DNA from: Listeria booriae | GTDB taxonomy: Bacteria > Bacillota > Bacilli > Lactobacillales > Listeriaceae | NCBI RefSeq assembly: GCF_000766865.1 | Contig: NZ_JNFA01000029.1 | Location: forward strand, 1 to 64,000 | Direction of reading: 5' to 3' | DNA length: 64,000 nt | In this document: positions 18,733 to 26,469 of the stretch, one piece after another | Numbering within the stretch: position 1 is the stretch's first letter | How the letters are laid out: every line of letters starts with the position of its first letter | The notes under the pieces: generated by a model | The model's database searches: none | Seen by the model: the letters and a program-made list of their open reading frames with translations, nothing else | Told to the model about the DNA's origin: nothing | Program-made: the position numbers and the translations under genes

Positions 18733-18753
18733 AAATCGTAGTCGTTACGATTT
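18733..18753. promoter_or_regulatory. Zur-like operator upstream of the metal-binding lipoprotein
   Basis: A 21-bp palindrome with arms AAATCGTA and TACGATTT. Its core TCGTAGTCGTTACGA agrees with the Bacillus-type Zur box (TCGTAAT-N-ATTACGA) at both half sites. It lies upstream of the - strand gene, next to A/T-rich -10-like sequence at about 18767-18774. Repression in zinc excess is inferred. Confidence 0.8.
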
Positions 18754-18819
18754 AACATCAGAAATTTATAATACCGCATCTGGAATGAAAAAACAAGCCT
18801 TAGCATGAATTTTTTCAAA

Positions 18820-18866
18820 AAAAATAGGAGGGGTCTACGCGTTCCTTGCACCGACTCCTACTTTTC
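18820..18866 (-). terminator. Terminator downstream of yidD
   Basis: On the - strand TAGGAG (18855-18860) pairs with CTCCTA (18825-18830) and a T run follows. The left arm overlaps the yidD stop codon. Confidence 0.6.
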
Positions 18867-19118
18867 ATTATAATGGTGATGATGGTGGTGAGCTTTGTCA
18901 TCACATTTAAGAGGCACTAAATCAACGCCGCCTTTATGCAGTGGATGACATTTGGAAATTCGCTTAATAGTAAGCCAGCCGCCTTTTAGCGCACCGTGTT
19001 CTGTAATGGCTTCCATGCCGTATTGGGAACATGTCGGATAGAAGCGGCACGTACCGGGTTTTAGAGGCGAAATATATTTGCGATAAAGTTGAATACCGCC
19101 CAACATAATTTTCTTCAT
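18858..19118 (-). CDS. yidD: Membrane protein insertion efficiency factor YidD
   Basis: An 86-residue protein with the YidD core [28 protein letters not shown] and the later block [17 protein letters not shown]. It acts at the inner face of the membrane near YidC/Oxa1. The start is ATG 19118 with AAGGTG upstream; longer frames lack a start signal. The C-terminus carries six consecutive histidines (residues 77-82), which could bind metal. The zinc-lipoprotein gene lies directly downstream on the same strand, after a terminator-like hairpin. Confidence 0.95.
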   Translation of the reverse strand: MKKIMLGGIQLYRKYISPLKPGTCRFYPTCSQYGMEAITEHGALKGGWLTIKRISKCHPLHKGGVDLVPLKCDDKAHHHHHHYNEK

Positions 19119-19190
19119 TTTGCTAATCACCTTCGTTAAATAGAATATAATTATCGTACCACAAATTTGAAAAAAAGAAAGGGAAGAAGC

Positions 19191-19667
19191 ATGTATACGT
19201 ATCAAGATTCGCTAGGTAATGCCGTTTCGATTCAATTTAATGCGACAAAAGAAGCAGATGATGTACTTGTCATTGCGCGATTTCATGATGCGTGGTTGTT
19301 TACGTCGCATAAAACGCGAGGTATTGAGTTTCCTGGTGGTAAGGGTGAGCGCGGGGAGACCAATGAGGTAGCTGCAAGACGTGAAACAATGGAAGAAACA
19401 GGCGCCAAATTGGACAAGTTACATCGAATAGCGCAATATGAAGTAAAGACGGCAGAACGTATTTTTAGCAAACGGGTCTTTTTTGCGAATGTGACGGGTT
19501 TTGTCAATCAGGTGGACTATATGGAAACGCATGGCCCGATTCTTATCGCTGGAGATTTAAGAGATATTGTAAAAGCCGAGTCATTTAGTTTTTTCATGCG
19601 TGATGAAGGAATGCAGGTCGTGATTCAGGAAGTTATGCGCCAAATGCAAATAAACAATTGGAGGTAG
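19191..19667 (+). CDS. ytkD: Nudix hydrolase, YtkD-type nucleoside triphosphatase
   Basis: A 158-residue Nudix protein. The Nudix box spans [20 protein letters not shown] plus ETG (about residues 50-72). Its opening and the [19 protein letters not shown] context match YtkD of Bacillus, which hydrolyses oxidized and other purine nucleoside triphosphates. The start is ATG 19191 with AAAGGGAAG upstream. It is divergent from yidD and runs into a small gene 6 nt later. Confidence 0.88.
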   Translation: MYTYQDSLGNAVSIQFNATKEADDVLVIARFHDAWLFTSHKTRGIEFPGGKGERGETNEVAARRETMEETGAKLDKLHRIAQYEVKTAERIFSKRVFFANVTGFVNQVDYMETHGPILIAGDLRDIVKAESFSFFMRDEGMQVVIQEVMRQMQINNWR

Positions 19668-19673
19668 AAAAAG

Positions 19674-19916
19674 ATGGGAATGCCATTAGAAGTCAATACA
19701 ATGATCGTAACAAAGGGCAAGGAAAAGCGAATTGAAGGAAACTTTTTTGAATTGCAGAAAGAAGGCTATCGTATTTATCCGATTGATGTGCCGGTGGAAG
19801 TGCGAACGACGAAGGAAAGCGAAACAAATGGAATTGCTGTGCCATCGAAGCTGATTTGGGAAAATAATACGACGATTATTACATATGAGCTCGTGTCGCT
19901 AAATTCAAGCAACTAA
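19674..19916 (+). CDS. Small conserved protein (DUF2584-like)
   Basis: 80 residues, beginning MGMPLEVNTMIVTKGKEKRI and ending with a beta-rich stretch; there is no signal peptide or membrane segment. It resembles a small Bacillus/Listeria family (DUF2584, from memory). The function is unknown. It sits between ytkD and the LDH-like gene with gaps of 6 and 12 nt, so the three are probably one transcript. ATG 19674 follows GGAGGTAG. Confidence 0.8.
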   Translation: MGMPLEVNTMIVTKGKEKRIEGNFFELQKEGYRIYPIDVPVEVRTTKESETNGIAVPSKLIWENNTTIITYELVSLNSSN

Positions 19917-19928
19917 GGAGGAAATGAT

Positions 19929-20840
19929 TTGACTCGGAAAGTTGGAATTATTGGGGTTGGAAATGTTGGTTCGCAAGTGGCTTTTTCGCTTTGTACGCAG
20001 GGCATTTGCGATTCTCTTGTTTTAATTGACAAAAATGCAAAAAAAGCGCAGAGTGAGGCGTTTGATTTATTGGATATGGCGGCGTACACGCATCCGGTTT
20101 CGATTACAACGCAAGATTACGACGCGCTAGATGATGCAGATGTCGTTATTTTGGCGGCAGGTCCGGAAATGATGGCGCAGGAAGATCGACTCAGTGAGCT
20201 GGATGAAACGCTAGCGATTTTAGACGATGTTTTGCCAAAACTGCTGCACACGGCTTTTCGTGGGATTTTTGTAGTGATTACGAATCCTTGTGATGTGGTG
20301 ACGCATTTTGTGCAGGAGCGGACTGGCTGGGATAAGCAGCGTGTGTTTGGAACGGGAACGGCGCTTGATACGGCGCGAATGAAGCGAATGGTTGGCTCTG
20401 TTTTGCATGTGTCGCCAAGCTCTGTGGAAGGCTTTGTCCTTGGGGAACATGGTGATTCGCAATTTGTGGCATGGTCGACGGTGAGTATTGCTGGAAAGGC
20501 TGTGACTGATTTTGCGGTTTTGGACGGAGATAAAATAGAGCAGGAAACGCGAGATGCGGGATGGGCCATTTTGCAAGGGAAAGGTTGCACGAGTTTCGGC
20601 ATTGGAACAACGGCGGCTATGGTGATGCAAGCGATTTTGACGAATGAACAGCGAATAATTCCTGTGTCAACATTTGATGCGAAAACAGGCGTGTATATTG
20701 GCTTGCCTGCGCTCGTTGGACGTGATGGCGCAACAACGTACTATCCGAAGTTAAACAGCGCTGAGAAAGAGCGTTACGATGCTTCTGTAGCAGTGATTAA
20801 ACAAGCAATCGAAAGTAAGTCCACCAAATTAAAAAGTTGA
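19929..20840 (+). CDS. L-lactate dehydrogenase family 2-hydroxyacid dehydrogenase
   Basis: 303 residues with a Rossmann motif GVGNVGSQV, NPCD (N119), the substrate-binding arginine R150 in GTGTALDTAR and the catalytic H174 in LGEHGDSQF. In the substrate loop (AAGPEMMAQEDRLSE) the arginine R87 is kept, but the residue at the LDH Gln102 place is Met81. That resembles L-2-hydroxyisocaproate dehydrogenases more than true LDH, so the preferred substrate may be a branched 2-oxo acid. The start is TTG 19929 with AGGAGG ten bases upstream. A terminator follows. Confidence 0.85.
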   Translation: MTRKVGIIGVGNVGSQVAFSLCTQGICDSLVLIDKNAKKAQSEAFDLLDMAAYTHPVSITTQDYDALDDADVVILAAGPEMMAQEDRLSELDETLAILDDVLPKLLHTAFRGIFVVITNPCDVVTHFVQERTGWDKQRVFGTGTALDTARMKRMVGSVLHVSPSSVEGFVLGEHGDSQFVAWSTVSIAGKAVTDFAVLDGDKIEQETRDAGWAILQGKGCTSFGIGTTAAMVMQAILTNEQRIIPVSTFDAKTGVYIGLPALVGRDGATTYYPKLNSAEKERYDASVAVIKQAIESKSTKLKS

Positions 20841-20868
20841 GCCCTTCATCAAGGACCCAACTTTTTTA
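20830..20868. terminator. Bidirectional terminator
   Basis: AAAAAGTTG and CAACTTTTTT flank an 18-nt loop between the LDH-like gene and the convergent small membrane protein gene. Confidence 0.85.
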
Positions 20869-21150
20869 CGCTTCTTTATTTTTGGCGGATAATCGACGAA
20901 TCCAGGCCACGATACTGATAATAAGTGAGAAAATGTATTCACCAAGCGTTGCGATAAAGATGGAAATCGCGATTTCGGCTTGAGAAACACCGCCACCATA
21001 AAAGCTAATAAAGAAAACAATAGCACTTGCAATCAAGCCCATTGTTGCTAGAAAATACTTGAACCAGCGCCATTTTAAAATAAATTCAAAAATGCACACA
21101 GCGACGATAAAAATCGCAAAAATAATCAAAGTTAACGTTGAAAATATCAT
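20866..21150 (-). CDS. Small membrane protein, unknown function
   Basis: 94 residues with three hydrophobic segments (about residues 3-22, 33-52 and 60-82), a Gly-rich turn (FYGGG) and a basic C-terminus (WIRRLSAKNKEA). ATG 21150 has GGAGA nine bases upstream, so it is probably real; the frame further upstream lacks a start signal. I recognise no family. Confidence 0.75.
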   Translation of the reverse strand: MIFSTLTLIIFAIFIVAVCIFEFILKWRWFKYFLATMGLIASAIVFFISFYGGGVSQAEIAISIFIATLGEYIFSLIISIVAWIRRLSAKNKEA

Positions 21151-21276
21151 AGTTTCTTCTCCTTTGGTGAACCGAGCGTTCGTGTAGTATGAGACAAATC
21201 CCAGACTATAAAAACATTCTACCATAGTTTTGTCAGAATGATAAGCGGGAAACGAGATTTTAGGAGGTAAGTTCTC

Positions 21277-21615
21277 ATGAAAGATATTGTATTGTATGAT
21301 GGTAATTGCCGTTTTTGTAAAGCCAGCAAACGTTTATTTGAAAAACTAGACTGGATGCATGTCGTGGATTGGCAAGCATTGCAGAGCGTGGATGTGCCAG
21401 GTTTTTCACAGGAAGAATTAATGCGGGAAATCCATCTGATTACGCCAAAAGGAGAGGTTAAAAAAGGCTTCTTCGCGATTCGGCGGATGTTGCTACGCTT
21501 TCCATTAACCGGCCTGATTGGTCTTATTTTACACTTGCCATTTCTAAAACCGGCTGGTCGATTCGGGTATAAAGTTGTCGCAGATAATCGAACGTGTACA
21601 CTTCGTAAAAAATAA
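21277..21615 (+). CDS. DCC-family (DUF393) thioredoxin-like protein
   Basis: 112 residues starting MKDIVLYDGNCRFCKASKRL, the DxxCxxC signature of the DCC family. The pair C11/C14 suggests a thiol-disulfide exchange role with a thioredoxin-like fold. A hydrophobic stretch (FPLTGLIGLILHLPFL) near the end may form a membrane contact. ATG 21277 follows TAGGAGG. It appears to be a single-gene unit. Confidence 0.85.
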   Translation: MKDIVLYDGNCRFCKASKRLFEKLDWMHVVDWQALQSVDVPGFSQEELMREIHLITPKGEVKKGFFAIRRMLLRFPLTGLIGLILHLPFLKPAGRFGYKVVADNRTCTLRKK

Positions 21616-21628
21616 TGTTTTTTTGTGC

Positions 21629-21657
21629 GTGACAAGGACGAGGAAACATGTTACAAT
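21629..21657 (+). promoter_or_regulatory. Sigma-A promoter of metK
   Basis: GTGACA at 21629-21634, a 17-nt spacer, then TACAAT at 21652-21657; about 20 nt upstream of the SAM riboswitch. Confidence 0.75.
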
Positions 21658-21675
21658 AACGTGAAAACTAAATTA

Positions 21676-21853
21676 AACTCTTATCCAGAGCGGTAGAGGG
21701 ACTGGCCCTTTGAAACCCGGCAACCTACAGTAATGTAAGGTGCTAACCTGTGGCAGGAAGTGATTTTCCTGATCGATGAGAGCGAAGGTATTGTAAATAG
21801 TAGCCTTTTCTCTAGTTCCGCGCGCAATTGGCAAATTAGAGGGAAGGCTTTTT
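21676..21853 (+). promoter_or_regulatory. SAM-I riboswitch (S-box) upstream of metK
   Basis: The aptamer at about 21678-21783 has GGTAGAGGGACTGGCCC, GAAACCCGGCAACC and AAGGTGCTAA, sharing the core of the metE element. The terminator stem is AGCCTTTTCTCTA / TAGAGGGAAGGCT plus a T run (21802-21853). SAM thus represses its own synthetase. Confidence 0.96.
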
Positions 21854-21924
21854 GTTTTTGTTATTATTTTAACGAAACAAAGCCGCAACTTCGCGATGGA
21901 GAAGAATAAAGGAGGAAACAAGAA

Positions 21925-23133
21925 ATGGCAAGAAATCGTCATTTATTCACATCAGAATCAGTTTCTGATGGACATCCAGATAAGATTGCGGATCAGATTT
22001 CTGACGCAATTTTAGATGCAATTTTAACAAAGGACCCAGATGCTAGGGTTGCCTGTGAAACGACGGTAACAACAGGACTAGTACTAGTAGCAGGGGAAAT
22101 TACAACATCCACATACGTAGACATTCCGAAAATTGTGCGAGACACGATTAAAGAAATTGGTTATACGCGTGCAAAATATGGTTTTGATGCAGAAACATGT
22201 GCCGTTTTAACAGCGATTGATGAGCAGTCGCCTGATATCGCGCAAGGTGTAGATGTAGCGCTAGAATCTCGTGATAATGAAGATGCAGCGATTGACGCAA
22301 TTGGCGCAGGAGACCAAGGCTTAATGTTCGGTTTTGCAACAGATGAAACGCAAGAATTAATGCCACTTCCAATCTCACTAGCACACGCCTTATCTCGCAA
22401 AATTGCCGAGCTACGCAAAAATAAAGTGTTAACATACCTACGCCCAGATGCGAAAACACAAGTGACAGTCGAATATGATGACAATAATCAACCAGTTCGT
22501 GTCGATACGATTGTCATTTCAACACAACATCACCCCGACGTTACCCAAGAACAAATTGCAGCAGATTTGCATCAATTAGTCATTGAAGAAGTAATCGATG
22601 CTAACTTGCTTGATTCTGAAACAAAATACTTCATCAATCCAACAGGACGCTTCGTTATCGGCGGACCTCAAGGTGATGCAGGTTTGACAGGTCGTAAAAT
22701 CATCGTGGATACGTACGGAGGTTACGCACGTCATGGCGGCGGCGCATTTTCCGGTAAAGATCCAACAAAAGTCGATCGTTCAGGCGCTTACGCCGCGCGT
22801 TATGTGGCTAAAAACATCGTCGCAGCAGGACTTGCAAAAAAAGCAGAAGTCCAATTAGCGTACGCAATCGGTGTCGCCCATCCGGTATCCATTTCTATCG
22901 ATACTTACGGCACGAGCGAATACAGCGAGCAAGACTTAATCAATGCTGTGAATCAATTTTTCGATTTACGTCCTGCAGGGATTATTCAAATGCTTGACTT
23001 GCGTCGCCCAATTTATCGCCAAACAGCGGCATTCGGTCATTTTGGACGTCTTGATTTAGACTTACCATGGGAACGCACAGATAAAGCCGCGCAAATGAAA
23101 ACCTTTTTACAAGAAACAGCAAGCGTTAAATAA
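21925..23133 (+). CDS. metK: S-adenosylmethionine synthetase
   Basis: A 402-residue cytosolic enzyme that makes SAM from methionine and ATP. Family blocks are all present: [20 protein letters not shown], the signature [12 protein letters not shown], and [19 protein letters not shown] 21925 follows AAAGGAGG. It is regulated by the upstream riboswitch and followed by its own terminator, so it is a single-gene unit. Confidence 0.98.
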   Translation: MARNRHLFTSESVSDGHPDKIADQISDAILDAILTKDPDARVACETTVTTGLVLVAGEITTSTYVDIPKIVRDTIKEIGYTRAKYGFDAETCAVLTAIDEQSPDIAQGVDVALESRDNEDAAIDAIGAGDQGLMFGFATDETQELMPLPISLAHALSRKIAELRKNKVLTYLRPDAKTQVTVEYDDNNQPVRVDTIVISTQHHPDVTQEQIAADLHQLVIEEVIDANLLDSETKYFINPTGRFVIGGPQGDAGLTGRKIIVDTYGGYARHGGGAFSGKDPTKVDRSGAYAARYVAKNIVAAGLAKKAEVQLAYAIGVAHPVSISIDTYGTSEYSEQDLINAVNQFFDLRPAGIIQMLDLRRPIYRQTAAFGHFGRLDLDLPWERTDKAAQMKTFLQETASVK

Positions 23134-23141
23134 AGAAGGAG

Positions 23142-23177
23142 AAACTAGCTTTGGCAATTGTCAAGCTAGTTTTTTTG
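23142..23177 (+). terminator. Terminator of metK
   Basis: AAACTAGCTTTGG and CAAGCTAGTTTTTTT form a stem with a short loop and a T run. Confidence 0.9.
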
Positions 23178-23291
23178 AGAAAAAGTAATATTTTTTAAGT
23201 GTTTATGGAAATTCCGTCACAAAAAATACACACACAAATGAACCGTTATGTAATATAATAATTAAGTTACTTAACGAAGGGAGTTTTCATC

Positions 23292-24062
23292 ATGAAAACA
23301 AAATTATTAGCAGCATCAGCAATCGCGGCATCACTTGTTCTTGTAGCAGGATGTGGCAATAGCGACGCAAGCGATTCAAAAAAAGAAGAGAGCAAGAAAA
23401 CAGAAACAGCAGCAAAACACGAAGATCACTTAGATTATCATGATCAAAAATCGTGGCAATTTGAAGCAGGAGACACACAATCACCAATTAACATCGAAAC
23501 AGCGAAAACAACGAAGATGGAAGACGAAGGTGCTATTGAATTAAATTACAATCAAAAAGTAACAGACGAAGTTGATAATGGCCATAGCATCCAAGTTGAT
23601 GACGGTGGTACAGCAGTTATTAACGGTCGTAACTTTGAATTAAACCAATTCCACTTCCATGCAGAGAGCGAGCACACAATTGATGGGAAACATTACCCAA
23701 TCGAAGCTCACTTTGTAAATGAAAGCCAAGATAGCCGTTTAGCAGTTATCGGCGTGTTCTTTAAAGAAGGAAAAGCAAATCCAGCTTTTGAAACAATCCT
23801 ATCTAACATTAAAAAAGGTGAAAAAACAACCGTTAGTGAGCCAATCAATGTTGCGGCACTACTTCCAACAAACAAAACATACTATCACTACCTAGGTTCA
23901 TTAACAACACCACCACTATCTGAGAACGTAGAATGGTATGTCATGGCAAATCCAGTAGAAGTTTCTAAAGAACAAATCGCTGAATTCAACAAATACTACG
24001 ACGGCAACAACCGTAAAGTACAACCATTGCATGATCGTCCAGTATTGAAACATACAGACTGA
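23292..24062 (+). CDS. Alpha-class carbonic anhydrase lipoprotein
   Basis: 256 residues. The signal peptide ends in the lipobox LVAGC (C21), so the protein should be anchored outside the membrane. The carbonic anhydrase domain begins at WQFEAGDTQSPINI. The zinc ligands are H121 and H123 (QFHFHAESEH) and H140 (EAHFV), and the Thr199-type motif is SLTTPP. It hydrates CO2 at the cell surface. It sits between metK and asnB, which I recall as neighbours in L. monocytogenes, so it may be an insertion. Its wobble positions are strongly A/C-rich. A TATAAT lies at 23254. Confidence 0.95.
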   Translation: MKTKLLAASAIAASLVLVAGCGNSDASDSKKEESKKTETAAKHEDHLDYHDQKSWQFEAGDTQSPINIETAKTTKMEDEGAIELNYNQKVTDEVDNGHSIQVDDGGTAVINGRNFELNQFHFHAESEHTIDGKHYPIEAHFVNESQDSRLAVIGVFFKEGKANPAFETILSNIKKGEKTTVSEPINVAALLPTNKTYYHYLGSLTTPPLSENVEWYVMANPVEVSKEQIAEFNKYYDGNNRKVQPLHDRPVLKHTD

Positions 24063-24073
24063 TAAAGCTATTT

Positions 24074-24110
24074 AAAGAGAGTTTGGAGGCAACTTCAAAC
24101 TCTTTTTTTG
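24074..24110 (+). terminator. Terminator of the carbonic anhydrase gene
   Basis: AAGAGAGTTTG and CAAACTCTTTTTTT flank a 9-10-nt loop. Confidence 0.9.
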
Positions 24111-24120
24111 CGCGATGCTG

Positions 24121-24148
24121 TTCAAACAAACCCTATTTATGATATGAT
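24121..24148 (+). promoter_or_regulatory. Probable promoter of asnB
   Basis: TTCAAA at 24121-24126 and TATGAT at 24143-24148, spaced 16 nt; 57 nt before the asnB start. Confidence 0.5.
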
Positions 24149-24204
24149 AGACGTTGTTGAAAAAGAGAACAAGACTAGTATAATAATAGAGGAGAAATGT
24201 GACG

Positions 24205-26070
24205 ATGTGTGGATTTATTGGATGCGTGCATGACCGCATTGCTGAAATTACCGGCGAACAAAAAGAAACATTTAAACAAATGAATGATATGATTACCCAC
24301 CGTGGCCCTGATGATGAAGGGTTTTTTACAGACGAGCATGTTCAGTTTGGTTTCCGTCGCCTAAGTATTATTGACGTAGAGAACGGTCATCAGCCACTGA
24401 CTTATGAGAATGAGCGTTATTGGATAATTTTTAATGGTGAAGTGTATAACTATGTGGAGCTGCGCGAGAATTTAATCAAAGAAGGCATGACTTTCGAGAC
24501 AAGCAGTGATACAGAAGTTATTATTGCTACATATGCCAAATATAAAGAAAAAACAGCGGAACAATTACGCGGTATGTTTGGTTTTGTCATTTGGGATAAA
24601 GAAGAACAGACCGTCTATGGCGCGCGCGATCCATTCGGTATCAAGCCATTTTTCTATGCAGAAGAAGATGGCAAACTGTACATGGGTTCCGAGAAGAAAT
24701 CGATTTTACACGCGTTAAAATCAACAAAATTAGACGAAGTATCTTTACAAAACTACATGACATTCCAGTTCGTTCCAGAACCTGATTCCTTAACACAAGG
24801 CGTGAAACGTCTAGAACCAGGCCACTACTTCACGAAAAAAATCGGTGGAGAAATGCAAATTAGCCGATACTGGAAAGCGCAATTCCAACCTGTAAGTAAA
24901 TCGGAAGATACATTCATTAAAGAAATTCGCGATGTTATGTATGATTCTGTGAAAATGCATATGCGCAGTGACGTGCCAGTTGGTTCGTTCCTGTCAGGCG
25001 GTATTGATTCTTCTATCATTGCAGCCATTGCAAAAGAGTATCATCCAGCAATTAAAACTTTCTCCGTAGGCTTTGAGCGCGATGGTTTCAGTGAAGTCGA
25101 CGTTGCCAAAGAAACTGCCGAGAAATTAGGCGTAGAAAATATTAGTTATATCATTACACCGCAAGAATATATGGACGAATTACCGAAGATTGTTTGGCAC
25201 ATGGATGATCCGTTGGCTGATCCAGCTGCGATTCCGTTGTATTTCCTATCTCGCGAAGCACGAAAGCACGTAACAGTTGCTTTGTCCGGAGAGGGCGCTG
25301 ACGAGCTGTTTGGCGGTTATAACATCTACAACGAGCCGAACTCGCTCTCCATGTTCAACAAGATGCCAGGCGCTTTAAAATCGATGCTACGCGGTGTTGC
25401 GAATGTAATGCCAGAAGGAATGCGCGGCAAGAGCTTCCTAGAACGCGGAACAACACCGATGGAAGAACGCTACATCGGAAATGCCAAAATGTTCACCGAA
25501 GCCGAGAAAAAGATTTTGCTACCAAAATATCAATCCGGCCACGACTATACAAAAATCACAGATCCACTATACGCAGAAACAGTTGGCTATAACCCTGTAG
25601 AACGCATGCAGTACATCGATATCCACACATGGATGCGTGGTGATATTTTACTAAAAGCAGACCGTATGACGATGGCAAACTCACTAGAAGTCCGCGTACC
25701 TTTCTTAGATAAAGAAGTATTCCGCGTGGCAAAAGATATCCCAGCATCTATGAAAACAACAAATGGCACAACGAAATATGTTTTGCGTAAAGCAGCAGAA
25801 AGCTTTGTACCAGATCACGTACTAAATCGCCGCAAATTAGGCTTCCCAGTACCGATTCGTCACTGGCTAAAAGATGAGATGAACCAGTGGGTGAAGGACT
25901 TAATCCGCGATTCAGGAACGGATCATCTTATCAATAAGAAATATGTATTACAATTATTAGAAGATCATTGTGCTGGTAAACATGATTATAGCCGTAAGAT
26001 TTGGACGGTTGTTATCTTTATGATTTGGTATGATGTGTATGTAGATAATAAATATGATTTTGGCAAGTAG
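24205..26070 (+). CDS. asnB: Asparagine synthetase (glutamine-hydrolysing)
   Basis: A 621-residue two-domain enzyme. ATG 24205 is chosen because it makes Cys the second residue (MCGFIGCVHD), the glutaminase nucleophile after Met removal; GTG 24199 would block it. The synthetase domain carries the PP-loop VGSFLSGGIDSS and the block LSGEGADELFGGYN. It converts aspartate and glutamine to asparagine. GGAG lies about 10 nt upstream. It is a single gene with a clear terminator, and it marks the left edge of the accessory island. Confidence 0.95.
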   Translation: MCGFIGCVHDRIAEITGEQKETFKQMNDMITHRGPDDEGFFTDEHVQFGFRRLSIIDVENGHQPLTYENERYWIIFNGEVYNYVELRENLIKEGMTFETSSDTEVIIATYAKYKEKTAEQLRGMFGFVIWDKEEQTVYGARDPFGIKPFFYAEEDGKLYMGSEKKSILHALKSTKLDEVSLQNYMTFQFVPEPDSLTQGVKRLEPGHYFTKKIGGEMQISRYWKAQFQPVSKSEDTFIKEIRDVMYDSVKMHMRSDVPVGSFLSGGIDSSIIAAIAKEYHPAIKTFSVGFERDGFSEVDVAKETAEKLGVENISYIITPQEYMDELPKIVWHMDDPLADPAAIPLYFLSREARKHVTVALSGEGADELFGGYNIYNEPNSLSMFNKMPGALKSMLRGVANVMPEGMRGKSFLERGTTPMEERYIGNAKMFTEAEKKILLPKYQSGHDYTKITDPLYAETVGYNPVERMQYIDIHTWMRGDILLKADRMTMANSLEVRVPFLDKEVFRVAKDIPASMKTTNGTTKYVLRKAAESFVPDHVLNRRKLGFPVPIRHWLKDEMNQWVKDLIRDSGTDHLINKKYVLQLLEDHCAGKHDYSRKIWTVVIFMIWYDVYVDNKYDFGK

Positions 26071-26073
26071 TCT

Positions 26074-26113
26074 AAAACGATTAAAATCCTTACATGGGTT
26101 TTAGTCGTTTTTT
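26074..26113 (+). terminator. Terminator of asnB
   Basis: AAAACGATTAAAATCC and GGGTTTTAGTCGTTTTTT form a stem of about 16 bp with some G-U pairs. Confidence 0.9.
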
Positions 26114-26235
26114 CTTCAATAACTGTTTTTATTCATATACCTGTTTTTTAATATAAGGAATATTCAGACCTAAGAAAGCGATTTCTCAAATCAAAATACG
26201 CAAGTTTGATAGATTTTTTCGCAAAAAAACATACT

Positions 26236-26299
26236 GAATATGTATATATTGTGAAATAAAATAGAAGGGGTTGTATGTATATAATCTTGAATGTATAAT
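26236..26299 (+). promoter_or_regulatory. Promoter module copy 1, upstream of the HAS-like gene
   Basis: An upstream box (GAATATGTATATATT then GTGAAATAAAA) starts 35 nt before TTGTAT (26271-26276). A 17-nt spacer leads to TATAAT (26294-26299). The same arrangement and spacing recur at 29513 and 29879. The predicted transcript has a leader of about 165 nt before the TTG start at 26470, with a perfect 8-bp stem ATTAATTG/CAATTAAT at 26391-26413 and an AGGAGG at about 26355 with no standard start codon after it. Confidence 0.75.
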
Positions 26300-26469
26300 T
26301 GGTTTTAGAATTAAATGAGTCAGCCAGAACAATTGAATAATTAATGTTGGAGTGAGGAGGAACTTATTTTATACATACATCGGGATAATTATTAATTGTT
26401 GGCATCAATTAATTTCTGAATAAGATGATAAACTATTAATTACAAGTTTATGTAGTGGGGGGGAAAGCA

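Noticed and set aside
26315-26345. Nine-codon upstream frame (MSQPEQLNN) in the leader of the HAS-like gene
   Set aside because: It has no ribosome-binding site and sits close to the predicted transcription start; not enough to call a leader peptide.
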